Positions 25,772 to 34,394 of a stretch of 64,000 nucleotides of DNA are shown piece by piece. Source of the DNA: JAIVJZ01 sp036386515. GTDB lineage: Bacteria > Acidobacteriota > Blastocatellia > Pyrinomonadales > Pyrinomonadaceae. Positions within the stretch are counted from its first letter, which is position 1; each line of letters opens with the position of its first letter. The stretch spans positions 62,001-126,000 of the forward strand of contig DASVVO010000089.1 in the NCBI GenBank assembly GCA_036386515.1, in the 5' to 3' direction. The position numbers and the translations under genes are program-made. The notes beneath the pieces were generated by a model. The model saw only the letters and a program-made list of their open reading frames with translations, was not told the DNA's origin and ran no database searches.

Positions 25772-26425
25772 TTAGCTGACGGCTTTCAGCGTGCGGCGAC
25801 GCGGGCGGCGCGCGGCGGCGGCGTTTGCGGCGACGGGCAACGTTGCCGCCGGAGTCTCCTCGTCGAGTTCGTCGAAGGCCGGCGGGGCGGCGGGGGTTCT
25901 GGCCGTCGTGCGGCGCGTGCGGCGCGCCACGGCGCGTTCCTCCTCCACTTCGGCGAGGCGGCGGGCGCGCTCGATGCGCTTGCGCGGCACGAGTTGGAAT
26001 TTGAGTTCCATCTCCTGCGCGACTTTGTAGATGGTCTGCGGTTTCGTCCCGCGCGAGGCGCGGCGCAAAACTTCATCCTGCCCCAGCAGTTCCGCGCGGC
26101 CTTCCTTGTCAATCCAGATGTATGCGGCTTCGGCCATCTCTTGCTTCACCTCCAAACGTATCAACTCGCGCATGTCCACGGCGGTGGCGATGGGTTTCGC
26201 CACCGGCACGACGGGCAGCGAGCGCGACGTGGCAACTGGCGGCGCGACTCGCTCCCGCGCGCGCCGACCGGCGTAATAATCCCCGACGAGCGTGTCCACC
26301 GACTCCCGATGCTCGTCGTAAAAGAGCGCGAAATCCTGACAGCGCGTGCGATACAGGCAATTGACCGAACACACGAGCGCGTCTTTGAAGTGCGCGTAGC
26401 GATTGCAATAAAGTTTCAAACCCAT
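25772..26425 (-). CDS. Hypothetical protein with N-terminal Cys cluster
   Basis: 217 residues from ATG 26425 (MGLKLYCNRY); the longer frame upstream is rejected because a promoter lies within it. The N-terminus has Cys7, Cys21, Cys25 and Cys31 (CNRYAHFKDALVCSVNCLYRTRC), a plausible zinc or Fe-S site. A second conserved-looking block (WIDKEGRAELLGQDEVLRRASRGTKPQTIYKVAQEMELKFQLVPRKR) lies at ~105-150, followed by a basic, Pro/Ala-rich tail. No membrane segment or export signal. The family is not one I can name; a nucleic-acid-binding role would fit the basic tail but is a guess. Confidence 0.75.
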   Translation of the reverse strand: MGLKLYCNRYAHFKDALVCSVNCLYRTRCQDFALFYDEHRESVDTLVGDYYAGRRARERVAPPVATSRSLPVVPVAKPIATAVDMRELIRLEVKQEMAEAAYIWIDKEGRAELLGQDEVLRRASRGTKPQTIYKVAQEMELKFQLVPRKRIERARRLAEVEEERAVARRTRRTTARTPAAPPAFDELDEETPAATLPVAANAAAARRPRRRTLKAVS

Positions 26426-26533
26426 CGGTTGCGAACCTGTAAGCGAACTGTTGGCGGGAGAACGACGAGCGAGGACGCACCCTCGGAGCGCGCCGCTCAA
26501 AGGGCATTTCTCAACCGTTCGGGAGTGGGGACG

Positions 26534-26562
26534 ACTATAACAGGTTTGTGTTGCACGTGCAA
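26534..26562 (-). promoter_or_regulatory. Sigma-70-type promoter with overlapping palindrome
   Basis: On the minus strand TTGCAC (-35, plus 26557-26562) and TATAGT (-10, plus 26534-26539) are 17 nt apart. A perfect 14-bp palindrome GTTGCACGTGCAAC (26550-26563) covers the -35 box and looks like a repressor operator. The transcript would start near 26527, about 100 nt before the ATG at 26425. The rest of 26426-26858 shows no other feature. Confidence 0.65.
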
Positions 26563-26858
26563 CGCTCAACAGCGGATGAAACGAGCGGAGGCGTCGCTTT
26601 GAATGAACTGAGCGACGCTGGCAAGGGGAAAGTTTCGGCGCGCGCGTAGAAATTCCTTGCGCGCGGCCATGCCCTTCGACAATAATCCGCCGCACCCAAA
26701 CGACGCGCGCGGGCGTCTCCTTAATCGCTCATGCCCGCACGCGCCTCGAAGCCCACTCGAACGCCCGGTCTCTTGTTAGCGGCGCGCCCTCATTAACTGA
26801 CGAAGGCGGCGGTAGCGGCGGCGCGCCCTCTCTCGTAGGCGGGGGAATTTCCGAAATC

Positions 26859-27344
26859 ATGTATCAGCCGAATTTTTGCGCCGAGTGCGGCGGGCGCGTG
26901 GCGCGCGTGCGCTGGCGGGTGTGGACGAGTCGCCGTTTTTGCGTCGGGTGCGAGAAGCGGTTTCGGCGCGGTCGCCTCCTTCGGCCGCTGGTCGCGTGCG
27001 TCGCGTTGCTGGGCGTCGGTTTCGGCGTCGGCCGCGCGATGCGAGACGCGCCCCCGCCGCTCGTCATCGAACGCCGCGCGCCGCCGCCTGCGCCGCTCGC
27101 GTCGCAACTTCCGGCCGCGAGCGCGGCGACGGACGCGTCGAAGGACTTGCGCCCGCAGGTCTTCGGCGCGGACGGCACGGAGACGGAGCGGCCGACCGAG
27201 CCGGGCGAGATCGTCTCCGTCTGCGGGGCGCGCACGAAAAAAGGGACGCCCTGTTCGCGCCGCGTGCGCGGTACGGGTCGCTGCTGGCAGCACCGTGGAC
27301 GCGGCGCGATGCTGCCGGCGGCGAAATTGGTCGTGCGGGAATAG
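26859..27344 (+). CDS. Membrane protein with N-terminal zinc ribbon and C-terminal Cys/His motif
   Basis: 161 residues. Residues 7-31 hold two CxxC pairs (CAECG...CVGC), a zinc ribbon. One transmembrane helix follows at about 42-59 (LVACVALLGVGFGVG), then a Pro/Ala-rich linker. The C-terminus has a Cys/His motif, CGARTKKGTPCSRRVRGTGRCWQH, of the small zinc-binding type often annotated DUF5763-like. No strong ribosome site precedes the ATG. The two metal-binding ends would lie on opposite sides of the membrane if there is a single span. Function unknown. Confidence 0.8.
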   Translation: MYQPNFCAECGGRVARVRWRVWTSRRFCVGCEKRFRRGRLLRPLVACVALLGVGFGVGRAMRDAPPPLVIERRAPPPAPLASQLPAASAATDASKDLRPQVFGADGTETERPTEPGEIVSVCGARTKKGTPCSRRVRGTGRCWQHRGRGAMLPAAKLVVRE

Positions 27345-27404
27345 GGGGCGGAGAACTTTTCTCGGCGTCGATCCGTAACATTAGGGTTCGCGCGGCGTTT
27401 TACT

Positions 27405-27410
27405 TACAAT
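27405..27410 (+). promoter_or_regulatory. Possible -10 box upstream of tricorn gene
   Basis: TACAAT with a weak TTAGGG 18 nt upstream, about 150 nt before the tricorn-like gene. This is the only promoter-like element I noticed in the 27345-27561 gap. Confidence 0.25.
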
Positions 27411-27561
27411 GCACGGGCTAATCCTGCAACGCGCTTCCGCTAAGGGGCGCATAAAGAATTTCCTGTCAGACTAAAAACCAAAATCGTCGCTGCCCGCCGC
27501 AGCCCTGTCGTGCCGGTCTCCGTAGTCGAGCGGCCTTTAACTATCTAACTCTCTGGAAAAC

Positions 27562-30500
27562 ATGATGAAGAAAATTTACCTCTCGGCAATCGCGTTTCTC
27601 TTCGTCGTCTCCGCCGTCGCCACGGCGAAAGAGGCGAGACTCGTGCGCTACCCGCACTATCATCAGGGGCGCGTCGCGTTCGGCTATCTCGGCGACATCT
27701 GGACGGCGGATGAGACGGGGCAAAACGTCCAGCGTCTCACCGTCCACAAGGGGCGCGACGTGTACCCGCGCTTCTCGCCCGACGGCAAGTGGATCGCTTT
27801 TTCGAGCGACCGCAACGGCAACCTCGATGTCTTTATCATGCCCGCCACCGGCGGCACGGTGAAGCAGTTGACTTCGCACTCATCCGACGATGCGGTCTTG
27901 AATTGGACGCCCGACGGCCGGAGCGTCCTCTTCTCGTCGAATCGCGGCGAGGATTTCGCGGGACGGCTCTACACCGTCAGCACGGACGGCGGCATGCCCG
28001 TCAACGCGGGCGTGGACATGGGCGTGCAAGGCTCTTACTCGCCCGACGGCCGCCGCCTCGCCTACAACCAGAAGGCGCAAAGCTACTGGCGCAAGTTCTA
28101 TCGCGGCTCGATGCAGTCGGACGTAGTGGTGATGGATGCGGCGTCGAAGAGTTTCAAGAACCTGACCGATTTCGAGGGCCTGGACTCCTGGCCGATGTGG
28201 GCGCGCGACGGCCACATCTATTTCGTCAGCGACCGCGAAGGCGGCGGCCTCACCAACATCTGGCGCGTGCCGGAAGCGGGCGGCAAGGCGGCGCAGGTCA
28301 CGACGTTCAAAGCGGGCGACGTGCGCTGGCCGGCCATCAGCAACGACGGCAAGACGATCGTCTTCGAGCACGATTTCGGCATCGCCAAACTCGACGTTGG
28401 CTCCAAGCGCGTGACGCCCATCAACCTCGACATTGCCGCCGAGACGCAGGAGAGCTTGAGCGAGGTGCGCGACTTCGCCTCGCAGGTTGACGATTACGCG
28501 CTTGCGCCCAACTCGCGCCGCATCGTCCTCTCCATCCACGGCGAAATTTTCAGCGCGCCCGTCGAAGAGGGCGACCTGCGCCAGTTGACCGAAAGCCCCT
28601 TCCGCGACCGCAACGTCGAATACTCGCCCGACGGCAAGTGGATCGCGTTCGTCTCAGACCGCAGCGGGCGCGAGGAACTCTACGTCGTCGCGGCCGACGG
28701 CGCGGGCGAGGCGCAGAAGATCACAGACCTCGACGAACTCAAGTTCGGCTACTCCTGGTCGCCCGACTCGACGCAGATCGCCTACACGGCTTCCGACAAC
28801 AAACTGCGCGTCGTCGGGGTGGCGAGCAAACAGGCGAGAGAGATCAGTGCATCGCGCTACGGACAGATCGGCACGCCGCAGTGGTCGCCCGACGGCAAGT
28901 GGATCGCCTACGCCAAGCCCGACTTCACGCGCAACAGCGACATCTACATCGCCCCGGCCACGGGCGGCGAGGAGCGGAAAGCCTCCTTCGATTCCTTCAA
29001 CGAGGTCGGCGCGCGCTTCTCGCCCGACGGGCGGAAACTCTATTTCCAGCGCGTTGACCAGAGCAGTTTCAGTTCTCTGACCTCCGTGCAAATCTACTCG
29101 GTCGCGCTCGAAAAACTTGAGCGCGACCCGGACGACCCCGAAGAGCGCGCCGATCAGGAAGCCGCCCAGGCGTCCGCCGGGGCACAGTCGCCCGCGGGCG
29201 AAGGCGGCGCGGCCGCGGCGGGCGCGGCGCGCATGAATCCCGCGGCGAAGCCGACGCCGAAGCCGGTCAACATCGATTGGGCGGGACTCAAGCGGCGCAC
29301 GCGCCAGTTGACGCGCATGCCCTTCGCCGTCACGAGCTATAACATTTCGCCCGACAGCAAGACCGTCGTCTTCGTCACCAGCGAACTGGCCGGAGCGGCG
29401 AACGTGCCCGTCGTCTATTCGATTCAGGAAGACGGCAAGCGGCTCACGCGCATGACTTCGGGCACGCCCCCGACGGACGGCGCGGCGCAGGGCGGCGGCG
29501 GCGGCGGCGGCCAGAGCGGCGTCTCCAACCTGAACGTCTCGCGCGACAACCGCACGCTCTTTTTTCAGGAAGGCGACTACGTTTATTCCGTCTCGATGCC
29601 GCCGCCGCTCCCGCCGGGAGTGTCCGCGTCGAGCGCGCCGCCCACCACCACGGCCGCGCCCGTCCAGCGTCGCCGCATCAACTTCACAGCGAAGGTCAGA
29701 GTTGATCGTCCGGCCGAGTGGGCGGAGATGTTCGACGATGCCTGGCGCACGATGAAGTACCGCTTCTACGACGCGAAGATGCACGGCACGAACTGGGACG
29801 CGATGCGCGCCAAGTATCGCCCGCTCGTCGAATACGTCGGCGACCGGCAGGAACTTCTCAACATCGTCAACGAGATGATCGGCGAACTGAACGCCTCCCA
29901 CACCGGAGCCGCGCCGCCGCCGGGCGGACGCGAGCCGGGCGCGGCGCAAACCGGCCATCTCGGTCTCGAACTCGAAGCCGACGCGCAGGCGGGTCGCTAT
30001 CGCGTCACGCATGTTTATGAAGACGGCCCTTCGGATAAGGATTGGGTCAAGGTGTCGGTCGGCGATTACCTGATCGCCATTGACGGCAAGCCCGTGCGCG
30101 CCGGCGACGAATACTGGCAGCATCTCAACTACCGTCTCAACCGCAAGGTCGCCGTGACCTTCAACAACAAGGCCGCGGAAGACGGCGCGTGGCGCACGCG
30201 CATCGAGCCTACTTCGATGGGCAACTACGGCCAACTCCGTTACGACCGCTGGGTCAAGCAACGCCGCGATCTGGTGTCGAAACTCTCGAACGGGCGCGTC
30301 GGCTACATCCACATCCAGGCGATGAACCAGCCCTCCCTGCGTAAGTTCGAGAAGGAACTGCGCGAGTATCGTGATAAGGAGGCGATGGTCATCGACCAAC
30401 GCTGGAACGGCGGCGGCAACATCGAACAGGAGTTGCTCGGCATCCTCGTGCAACGGCAGTATCAAGTCTGGCAGCCGCGCGGCACAGAGGCCACGACGCG

Positions 30501-30873
30501 TCCCTTCGGCGGCTTCTTCGGCCCGAAGGTCGTGCTGCAAAACTGGCGTTCGGCCTCGAACGCGGAGATGTTCCCGGCGGGCTTCCGCGCCCTCGGACTC
30601 GGCAAAGTGATCGGCACGCCGACGGCGGGCGCCGTGATCGGCACGGGCAGCTACACGCTCATCGACGGCTCCACCGTGCGCACGCCCGGCGTCGGCGTCT
30701 ACCTCGCCGACAAGGGACAGACCAACATGGAGAACACCGGCGTGCGCCCCGACATCCTCGTCGATAACACGCCCGAAGAAACCCTCGCCGGGCGCGACCG
30801 CCAGATCGAAGTCGCCGTCGAAGAACTGCTCAAGCAACTCAAGAGCGGCGGCGGGCAGGTGGCCGACAGGTAA
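27562..30873 (+). CDS. Tricorn-type protease with beta-propellers, PDZ and S41 core
   Basis: 1103 residues; a second ATG directly follows the first. A signal peptide (1-22) sends it out of the cytosol, unlike archaeal tricorn. Residues ~25-600 contain many WD40-like/TolB-type propeller blades ('YPRFSPDGKWIAFSSDRNG', 'VEYSPDGKWIAFVSDRSG', 'GTPQWSPDGKWIAYAKP'). A low-complexity Gly/Ala linker precedes the catalytic half: a helical C1 segment (~720-790), a PDZ domain (~800-870) and the S41 protease core with GYIHIQAMNQPS, IDQRWNGGGNIEQ and the nucleophile region NWRSASNAEMF (about 994-1004). It should degrade peptides or unfolded proteins in the periplasm. Strong terminator at 30898-30944. Confidence 0.95.
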   Translation: MMKKIYLSAIAFLFVVSAVATAKEARLVRYPHYHQGRVAFGYLGDIWTADETGQNVQRLTVHKGRDVYPRFSPDGKWIAFSSDRNGNLDVFIMPATGGTVKQLTSHSSDDAVLNWTPDGRSVLFSSNRGEDFAGRLYTVSTDGGMPVNAGVDMGVQGSYSPDGRRLAYNQKAQSYWRKFYRGSMQSDVVVMDAASKSFKNLTDFEGLDSWPMWARDGHIYFVSDREGGGLTNIWRVPEAGGKAAQVTTFKAGDVRWPAISNDGKTIVFEHDFGIAKLDVGSKRVTPINLDIAAETQESLSEVRDFASQVDDYALAPNSRRIVLSIHGEIFSAPVEEGDLRQLTESPFRDRNVEYSPDGKWIAFVSDRSGREELYVVAADGAGEAQKITDLDELKFGYSWSPDSTQIAYTASDNKLRVVGVASKQAREISASRYGQIGTPQWSPDGKWIAYAKPDFTRNSDIYIAPATGGEERKASFDSFNEVGARFSPDGRKLYFQRVDQSSFSSLTSVQIYSVALEKLERDPDDPEERADQEAAQASAGAQSPAGEGGAAAAGAARMNPAAKPTPKPVNIDWAGLKRRTRQLTRMPFAVTSYNISPDSKTVVFVTSELAGAANVPVVYSIQEDGKRLTRMTSGTPPTDGAAQGGGGGGGQSGVSNLNVSRDNRTLFFQEGDYVYSVSMPPPLPPGVSASSAPPTTTAAPVQRRRINFTAKVRVDRPAEWAEMFDDAWRTMKYRFYDAKMHGTNWDAMRAKYRPLVEYVGDRQELLNIVNEMIGELNASHTGAAPPPGGREPGAAQTGHLGLELEADAQAGRYRVTHVYEDGPSDKDWVKVSVGDYLIAIDGKPVRAGDEYWQHLNYRLNRKVAVTFNNKAAEDGAWRTRIEPTSMGNYGQLRYDRWVKQRRDLVSKLSNGRVGYIHIQAMNQPSLRKFEKELREYRDKEAMVIDQRWNGGGNIEQELLGILVQRQYQVWQPRGTEATTRPFGGFFGPKVVLQNWRSASNAEMFPAGFRALGLGKVIGTPTAGAVIGTGSYTLIDGSTVRTPGVGVYLADKGQTNMENTGVRPDILVDNTPEETLAGRDRQIEVAVEELLKQLKSGGGQVADR

Positions 30874-30897
30874 GCGAAGGCCGGAAGTAAAAAGATT

Positions 30898-30944
30898 AAA
30901 GGCAGAAGTGAGGCGGGGCAACTCTCGCACTCACTTCTGCCTTT
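30898..30944 (+). terminator. Intrinsic terminator of tricorn-like gene
   Basis: A perfect 15-bp stem (30898-30912 with 30930-30944), 17-nt loop and a T-rich tail TTTTCTTTC, 25 nt after the stop. Confidence 0.85.
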
Positions 30945-31050
30945 TCTTTCGGCGACGTTAGCGTCGCGCGCTCGATCCTATCTGAACTGCCGTCAGGCTT
31001 ATCCACCCGGTCATGAAAACGTTCGCGGACGGAGATGAAATTCTTCCGTC

Positions 31051-31488
31051 TTACGCCGAAACCCGCGACGGGTAAGCGGCCGGAGGCGCGTCGCGGGTGG
31101 AGGTAGGGTTGCTCCCGCCGAGCAAATCGTTCACCGTCTCAATCAGCTTTTCGAGATCGCCCGGCTTAACCAGGTAAGCGGTTGCCCCGGCCTGCATCGC
31201 TTCCCGCCGCTCATGCTCGAAGGCCGCCCCGGTGAAGAACATGACCGGCGTGTCGGCGTCCGTGCGGCGGATGGTACGACAGACATCCGCGCCGTTCATG
31301 CCGAGCAGGCGGTAATCGAGCACGAACAGGTCGAAGCGTTGAGTCGCCGCCAGGCGTAATCCTTCTTCGGCCGTTTGGACGGAAGTAACGTCGTAACGCG
31401 TGTTCGTATATCGGAGCATCATCTCGATCAACTCGCAACTATCGCGGTCGTCGTCAACGATGAGAATACGGGATGCGAGCGGCGGCAT
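31051..31488 (-). CDS. Single-domain response regulator
   Basis: 145 residues from ATG 31488, which has GGGAG 8 nt upstream; the frame continues to 31581 without support. It is a receiver domain with acidic Asp12-Asp14, phospho-acceptor Asp58 in LFVLDYRLLG, a Thr in MFFTGA and Lys in YLVKP. There is no output domain, only a short Pro/Ser tail. It probably transmits a phosphoryl group to or from a kinase encoded elsewhere, because no kinase gene adjoins it. Confidence 0.9.
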   Translation of the reverse strand: MPPLASRILIVDDDRDSCELIEMMLRYTNTRYDVTSVQTAEEGLRLAATQRFDLFVLDYRLLGMNGADVCRTIRRTDADTPVMFFTGAAFEHERREAMQAGATAYLVKPGDLEKLIETVNDLLGGSNPTSTRDAPPAAYPSRVSA

Positions 31489-31750
31489 GGCTAATCTCCC
31501 TGCGAGACAAGAAAAACGCGAAGCGGATGGAAATGATCCGGATGGAAAATACAGGGTGAAGGTCTTTGTTGCCGACCTCAAACCCCCAGCCCCCTTGTGC
31601 TAACCGGGGTGAAACGCATTGTTTGCCTGAGTCAACGTGGCGAGCCGGGGTTCCCCAACCAGCGCTCGCACCGGCAACCGTTGTCAATTCGGCATCCCAC
31701 TAGTTAGACAGCCTACAGTATCGAAGAGTCTTTTCCTAGTCGTCTGTGTG

Positions 31751-31923
31751 AAAACGCACATAACGTGTTGTTCTTCGAACGTCATCGCCAGCCGCCTGCA
31801 AAATAAGGGCACGAGCACCTGCCAGCGCGGCCACATCCGCATTCTCGACCGGGGGGCTTGGAAGAGTGCCGTTGCGAGTGCTACGCGGTAGTCAAAGGTG
31901 AGCATCGTCGCTTGAACGGGTAA
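31751..31923 (+). pseudogene. Frameshifted C-terminal fragment of a Crp/Fnr regulator
   Basis: The + strand encodes RLQNKGTSTCQRGHIRILDR, matching LQKQKLISYSRGLIRILDR near the end of the intact Crp/Fnr gene 250 bp downstream. In the run of six G at 31851-31856 one G appears to be missing; restoring it gives a further reading frame (GLEECRCECYAVVKGEHRRLNG) and a TAA at 31921-31923 at exactly the same distance from the motif as in the intact gene. About 19 of the last 32 residues agree. Further upstream the similarity fades. It is thus the decayed remnant of a tandem paralog. Confidence 0.7.
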
Positions 31924-32036
31924 GACGGCCGTCCTCCTTAATGCCTCGCGTCCTCGTGTCGGGGACTTTGAAGTATCCACGGCGGCGACCGGCCGTGAGC
32001 GACAGGGAGGAACGCCGCAATAACCGGGCGGTGTGC

Positions 32037-32042
32037 TATAAT
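32037..32042 (+). promoter_or_regulatory. Probable -10 box of Crp/Fnr gene
   Basis: A perfect TATAAT, 133 nt upstream of the ATG. No good -35 is found at 16-18 nt, so the promoter may need an activator or tolerate a weak -35. Confidence 0.4.
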
Positions 32043-32175
32043 CGCGACCGGATTTCAGACTTGACTGAACTCTTTTCTCTGAAAATTTCATATTTCGACA
32101 TCGGGATCGGGTTCGCCGCCCACTTCTTGTGCCGTCTGTTGTCTTTGACGACGTGACCACCGCAAGGAGAACCTG

Positions 32176-32886
32176 ATGCCCTCCGCAGAAAAAAATCAGC
32201 CGGTGATGAACCGGCTGCTCGCCGCCCTTTCTAAAAAAGAGTATCAACGTTTGCTGCCCGAACTGGAGTCAGTTCCACTGACCTTCGGCGACATCATCTT
32301 CGAATCCGGCGACCGCCTCCGGCACGTCTACTTTCCCAACGACTCCATCATCTCGCTGCTATCGGCCGTAGAAGACCGTGAACACCTCGAAGTGGGCATG
32401 GTCGGCAACGACGGCATGGCGGGTCTCCACGTCTTCATGGGCGTCCCCCGGTCGCGCACGCGCGGTTTGGTGCAGGGGGCTGGCTCCGCCATGCGAATGA
32501 AGGCTGCGACGCTGCGCCGGGAAGCGGATAGCGGCGGCGCGTTGCACAAGCTGCTGAACCGCTACACGCACTCGCTCATGACGCAGATTTCGCAGTCGGC
32601 GGCCTGCAATCGTTTTCATACCGTCAACGTGCGTCTCGCGCGGTGGCTGCTCATGACGCACGACCGCATCGCGGGGGATGAGTTTCGCCTGACTCAGGAA
32701 TTTCTCTCTCACATGCTGGGGGTACGCCGTGAACAGGTCACGCGCAGCGCGAGCGCGCTCCAAAAACAGAAGCTCATCAGCTATAGCCGCGGCCTGATCA
32801 GGATTCTGGATCGAGCGGGGCTGGAAGCCATCTCCTGCAAGTGCTACCGGGTGGTCAAAGACGAATATGACAACTTGATCAATTAG
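32176..32886 (+). CDS. Crp/Fnr family transcriptional regulator
   Basis: 236 residues with AAGGAG 8 nt before the ATG. The N-terminal half is a cyclic-nucleotide-binding-like barrel ('LTFGDIIFESGDRLRHVYFPNDSIISLLSAVEDREHLEVGMVGNDGM'), but it lacks the Arg/Ser pair of cAMP-binding Crp proteins and has no N-terminal Fnr Cys cluster, so its ligand is unknown. The C-terminal winged helix has the recognition segment LTQEFLSHMLGVRREQVTRSASALQ. Such regulators are common in acidobacteria and proteobacteria and often control stress genes. A decayed relative lies just upstream. Strong terminator downstream. Confidence 0.93.
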   Translation: MPSAEKNQPVMNRLLAALSKKEYQRLLPELESVPLTFGDIIFESGDRLRHVYFPNDSIISLLSAVEDREHLEVGMVGNDGMAGLHVFMGVPRSRTRGLVQGAGSAMRMKAATLRREADSGGALHKLLNRYTHSLMTQISQSAACNRFHTVNVRLARWLLMTHDRIAGDEFRLTQEFLSHMLGVRREQVTRSASALQKQKLISYSRGLIRILDRAGLEAISCKCYRVVKDEYDNLIN

Positions 32887-32931
32887 AGCAAAATTCAAAT
32901 TGCTCCGGTCGGGATAGCAGGTGAAACGGAA

Positions 32932-32967
32932 AAAGGCGGTCGAGACTCGAAAGTCTCGACCGCCTTT
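32932..32967. terminator. Bidirectional terminator, Crp/Fnr versus amidohydrolase operon
   Basis: A perfect 16-bp stem (32932-32947 with 32952-32967) with a CGAA tetraloop, flanked by A's on the left and T's on the right, between convergent genes. Confidence 0.9.
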
Positions 32968-33002
32968 AAGTTTGCCTCGCCGCCGTCGCCGCCGGGCAAC
33001 TT

Positions 33003-34394
33003 CTATTTCCGGTTGCGGAATTGCTCGTAGAGTTCCGTGTGACGGCTGTTGAGCGGAACTTGGCGGCCGTTGATGAAGAGGTGACGGACGCGCGTGCGGG
33101 CTTCGAGGAGGTCGCCGTCGGCGACGACGAGGTTGGCGATCTTGCCCACTTCGATTGAGCCGAGGCGGTCGCCGACGCCCATGATTTGCGCCGGGTAGAG
33201 CGTGACGGACTTGAGCGCGTCGGCGCGGGAGAGGCCGAAGGCGGCGGCCATCCCGGCGCGGTAAGGCAGGTCGCGCACCTCCGCGCCCTGGTCGCCGGTG
33301 GAGAGGGCGAAGCGCACGCCCGCCTGTTGGAGTTTGGCCGCGCTCTCGTACATCACGTCGTAGAAGTCGTCCTCGCGGCTCGGCAGGTCGAAGAGGCCGT
33401 TGAGGATGACGGGGACGTTGCGCTCTTTGAGGAACGAGGCGATCTTCCAGGCATCGTTGCCGCCGAGGATGATGGGCTTGAGTTTCATCTCCTCGCTGAA
33501 GCGTATGGCGGCGCGCATCTCCGCCTCGCGGTCGGCGCGGAACAGCACGGGACGTTCGCCGCGCACGTAAGGCACGAGCGAGGCCAGCATCACGTCGGCG
33601 TCGGGGCGCGGCAGGTTGCGATCATTGTTGGCCGCGTCCACGGCGCGGCCGTAGGCTTCGGCGTCGCGCAGGAGCTTGCGCAGTTGATCGACCTGGCGGT
33701 CGCGTGCCGTCGCGGCCTCGGCCGGGTTGGCCTGCGCCTGCTGGAAGAAACCGCCGAAGCCGCCGCCGCCGGCCGCGCGCGGGTAGTTGACGACGAGCGC
33801 GGCCGCCCGCACCACCGCCATCTCCTGCGGGCTTGATCCGAGCAGGTTGATGAAAGCGGCCTGACCGGAGACGATCCCGCCCGAGGGCGAACTCAAGACG
33901 CTCGTGACGCCGTTGACGCGCGTGACGGCGACGTGCGCGCTGTGCGGGTTGATGCCGTAGAAGGCTTGCGCGTTGGGGTTCATGTCGCCGACTTCGGCCA
34001 CGTCCACGGTCGCGTTCGCGCCCTGCGGAATCTCGATGAGTCCCATCGAGGTGCCGAGGTCGATCATGCCGGGATAGACGGAGAGGCCGCGCGCGTCGAT
34101 CTCCTGCGCGCCCGCCGGCACGGCGACGCTCGCGCCGACGGCCGTGATCTTCCCGTCGCTGAAGACGATGGTGCCGTTCTCGATCTCCGCGCCCGAGACG
34201 GTCACGATGCGCGCGTTGCGGATGGCGTAGGTGCCCGGCGTGCCGGACATGAACTGCGTTCCCATCGTGCTCGAACCTTGCTGCGCCGAGGCCGTGGCGA
34301 CGGACAACAGGAGTAACGCGGCGCACGCGGCGCGCGTGCGCGCGACGAGGTTGAGACGCGCGGCGACGTTGGCGAATGATTTCATGAGGCTCAT
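33003..34394 (-). CDS. Exported amidohydrolase-fold protein lacking the HxH motif
   Basis: 463 residues with a signal peptide (cleavage near ASAQ, ~38). It has the amidohydrolase beta-sandwich start (YAIRNARIVTVSGAEIENGTIVFSDGKITAVG), YPGMIDLGTSMG where active enzymes have PGxIDxHxH, and the usual C-terminal segment GVGDRLGSIEVGKIANLVVADGD. Two of the metal-binding His are absent, so it may be catalytically dead or use another site. It overlaps the next upstream gene by 4 nt (ATGA), so the two are co-translated. It probably supports or complexes with the intact enzyme encoded by that gene. Confidence 0.9.
   Translation of the reverse strand: MSLMKSFANVAARLNLVARTRAACAALLLLSVATASAQQGSSTMGTQFMSGTPGTYAIRNARIVTVSGAEIENGTIVFSDGKITAVGASVAVPAGAQEIDARGLSVYPGMIDLGTSMGLIEIPQGANATVDVAEVGDMNPNAQAFYGINPHSAHVAVTRVNGVTSVLSSPSGGIVSGQAAFINLLGSSPQEMAVVRAAALVVNYPRAAGGGGFGGFFQQAQANPAEAATARDRQVDQLRKLLRDAEAYGRAVDAANNDRNLPRPDADVMLASLVPYVRGERPVLFRADREAEMRAAIRFSEEMKLKPIILGGNDAWKIASFLKERNVPVILNGLFDLPSREDDFYDVMYESAAKLQQAGVRFALSTGDQGAEVRDLPYRAGMAAAFGLSRADALKSVTLYPAQIMGVGDRLGSIEVGKIANLVVADGDLLEARTRVRHLFINGRQVPLNSRHTELYEQFRNRK

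Noticed and set aside
25772..26695. 307-residue version of the Cys-cluster protein
   Set aside because: Its extra 90 residues would be encoded across the promoter found at 26534-26562 and look like chance sequence.
31684..32247. 187-codon minus-strand frame upstream of Crp/Fnr
   Set aside because: It overlaps the + strand pseudogene and the Crp/Fnr start and shows no protein-like features.
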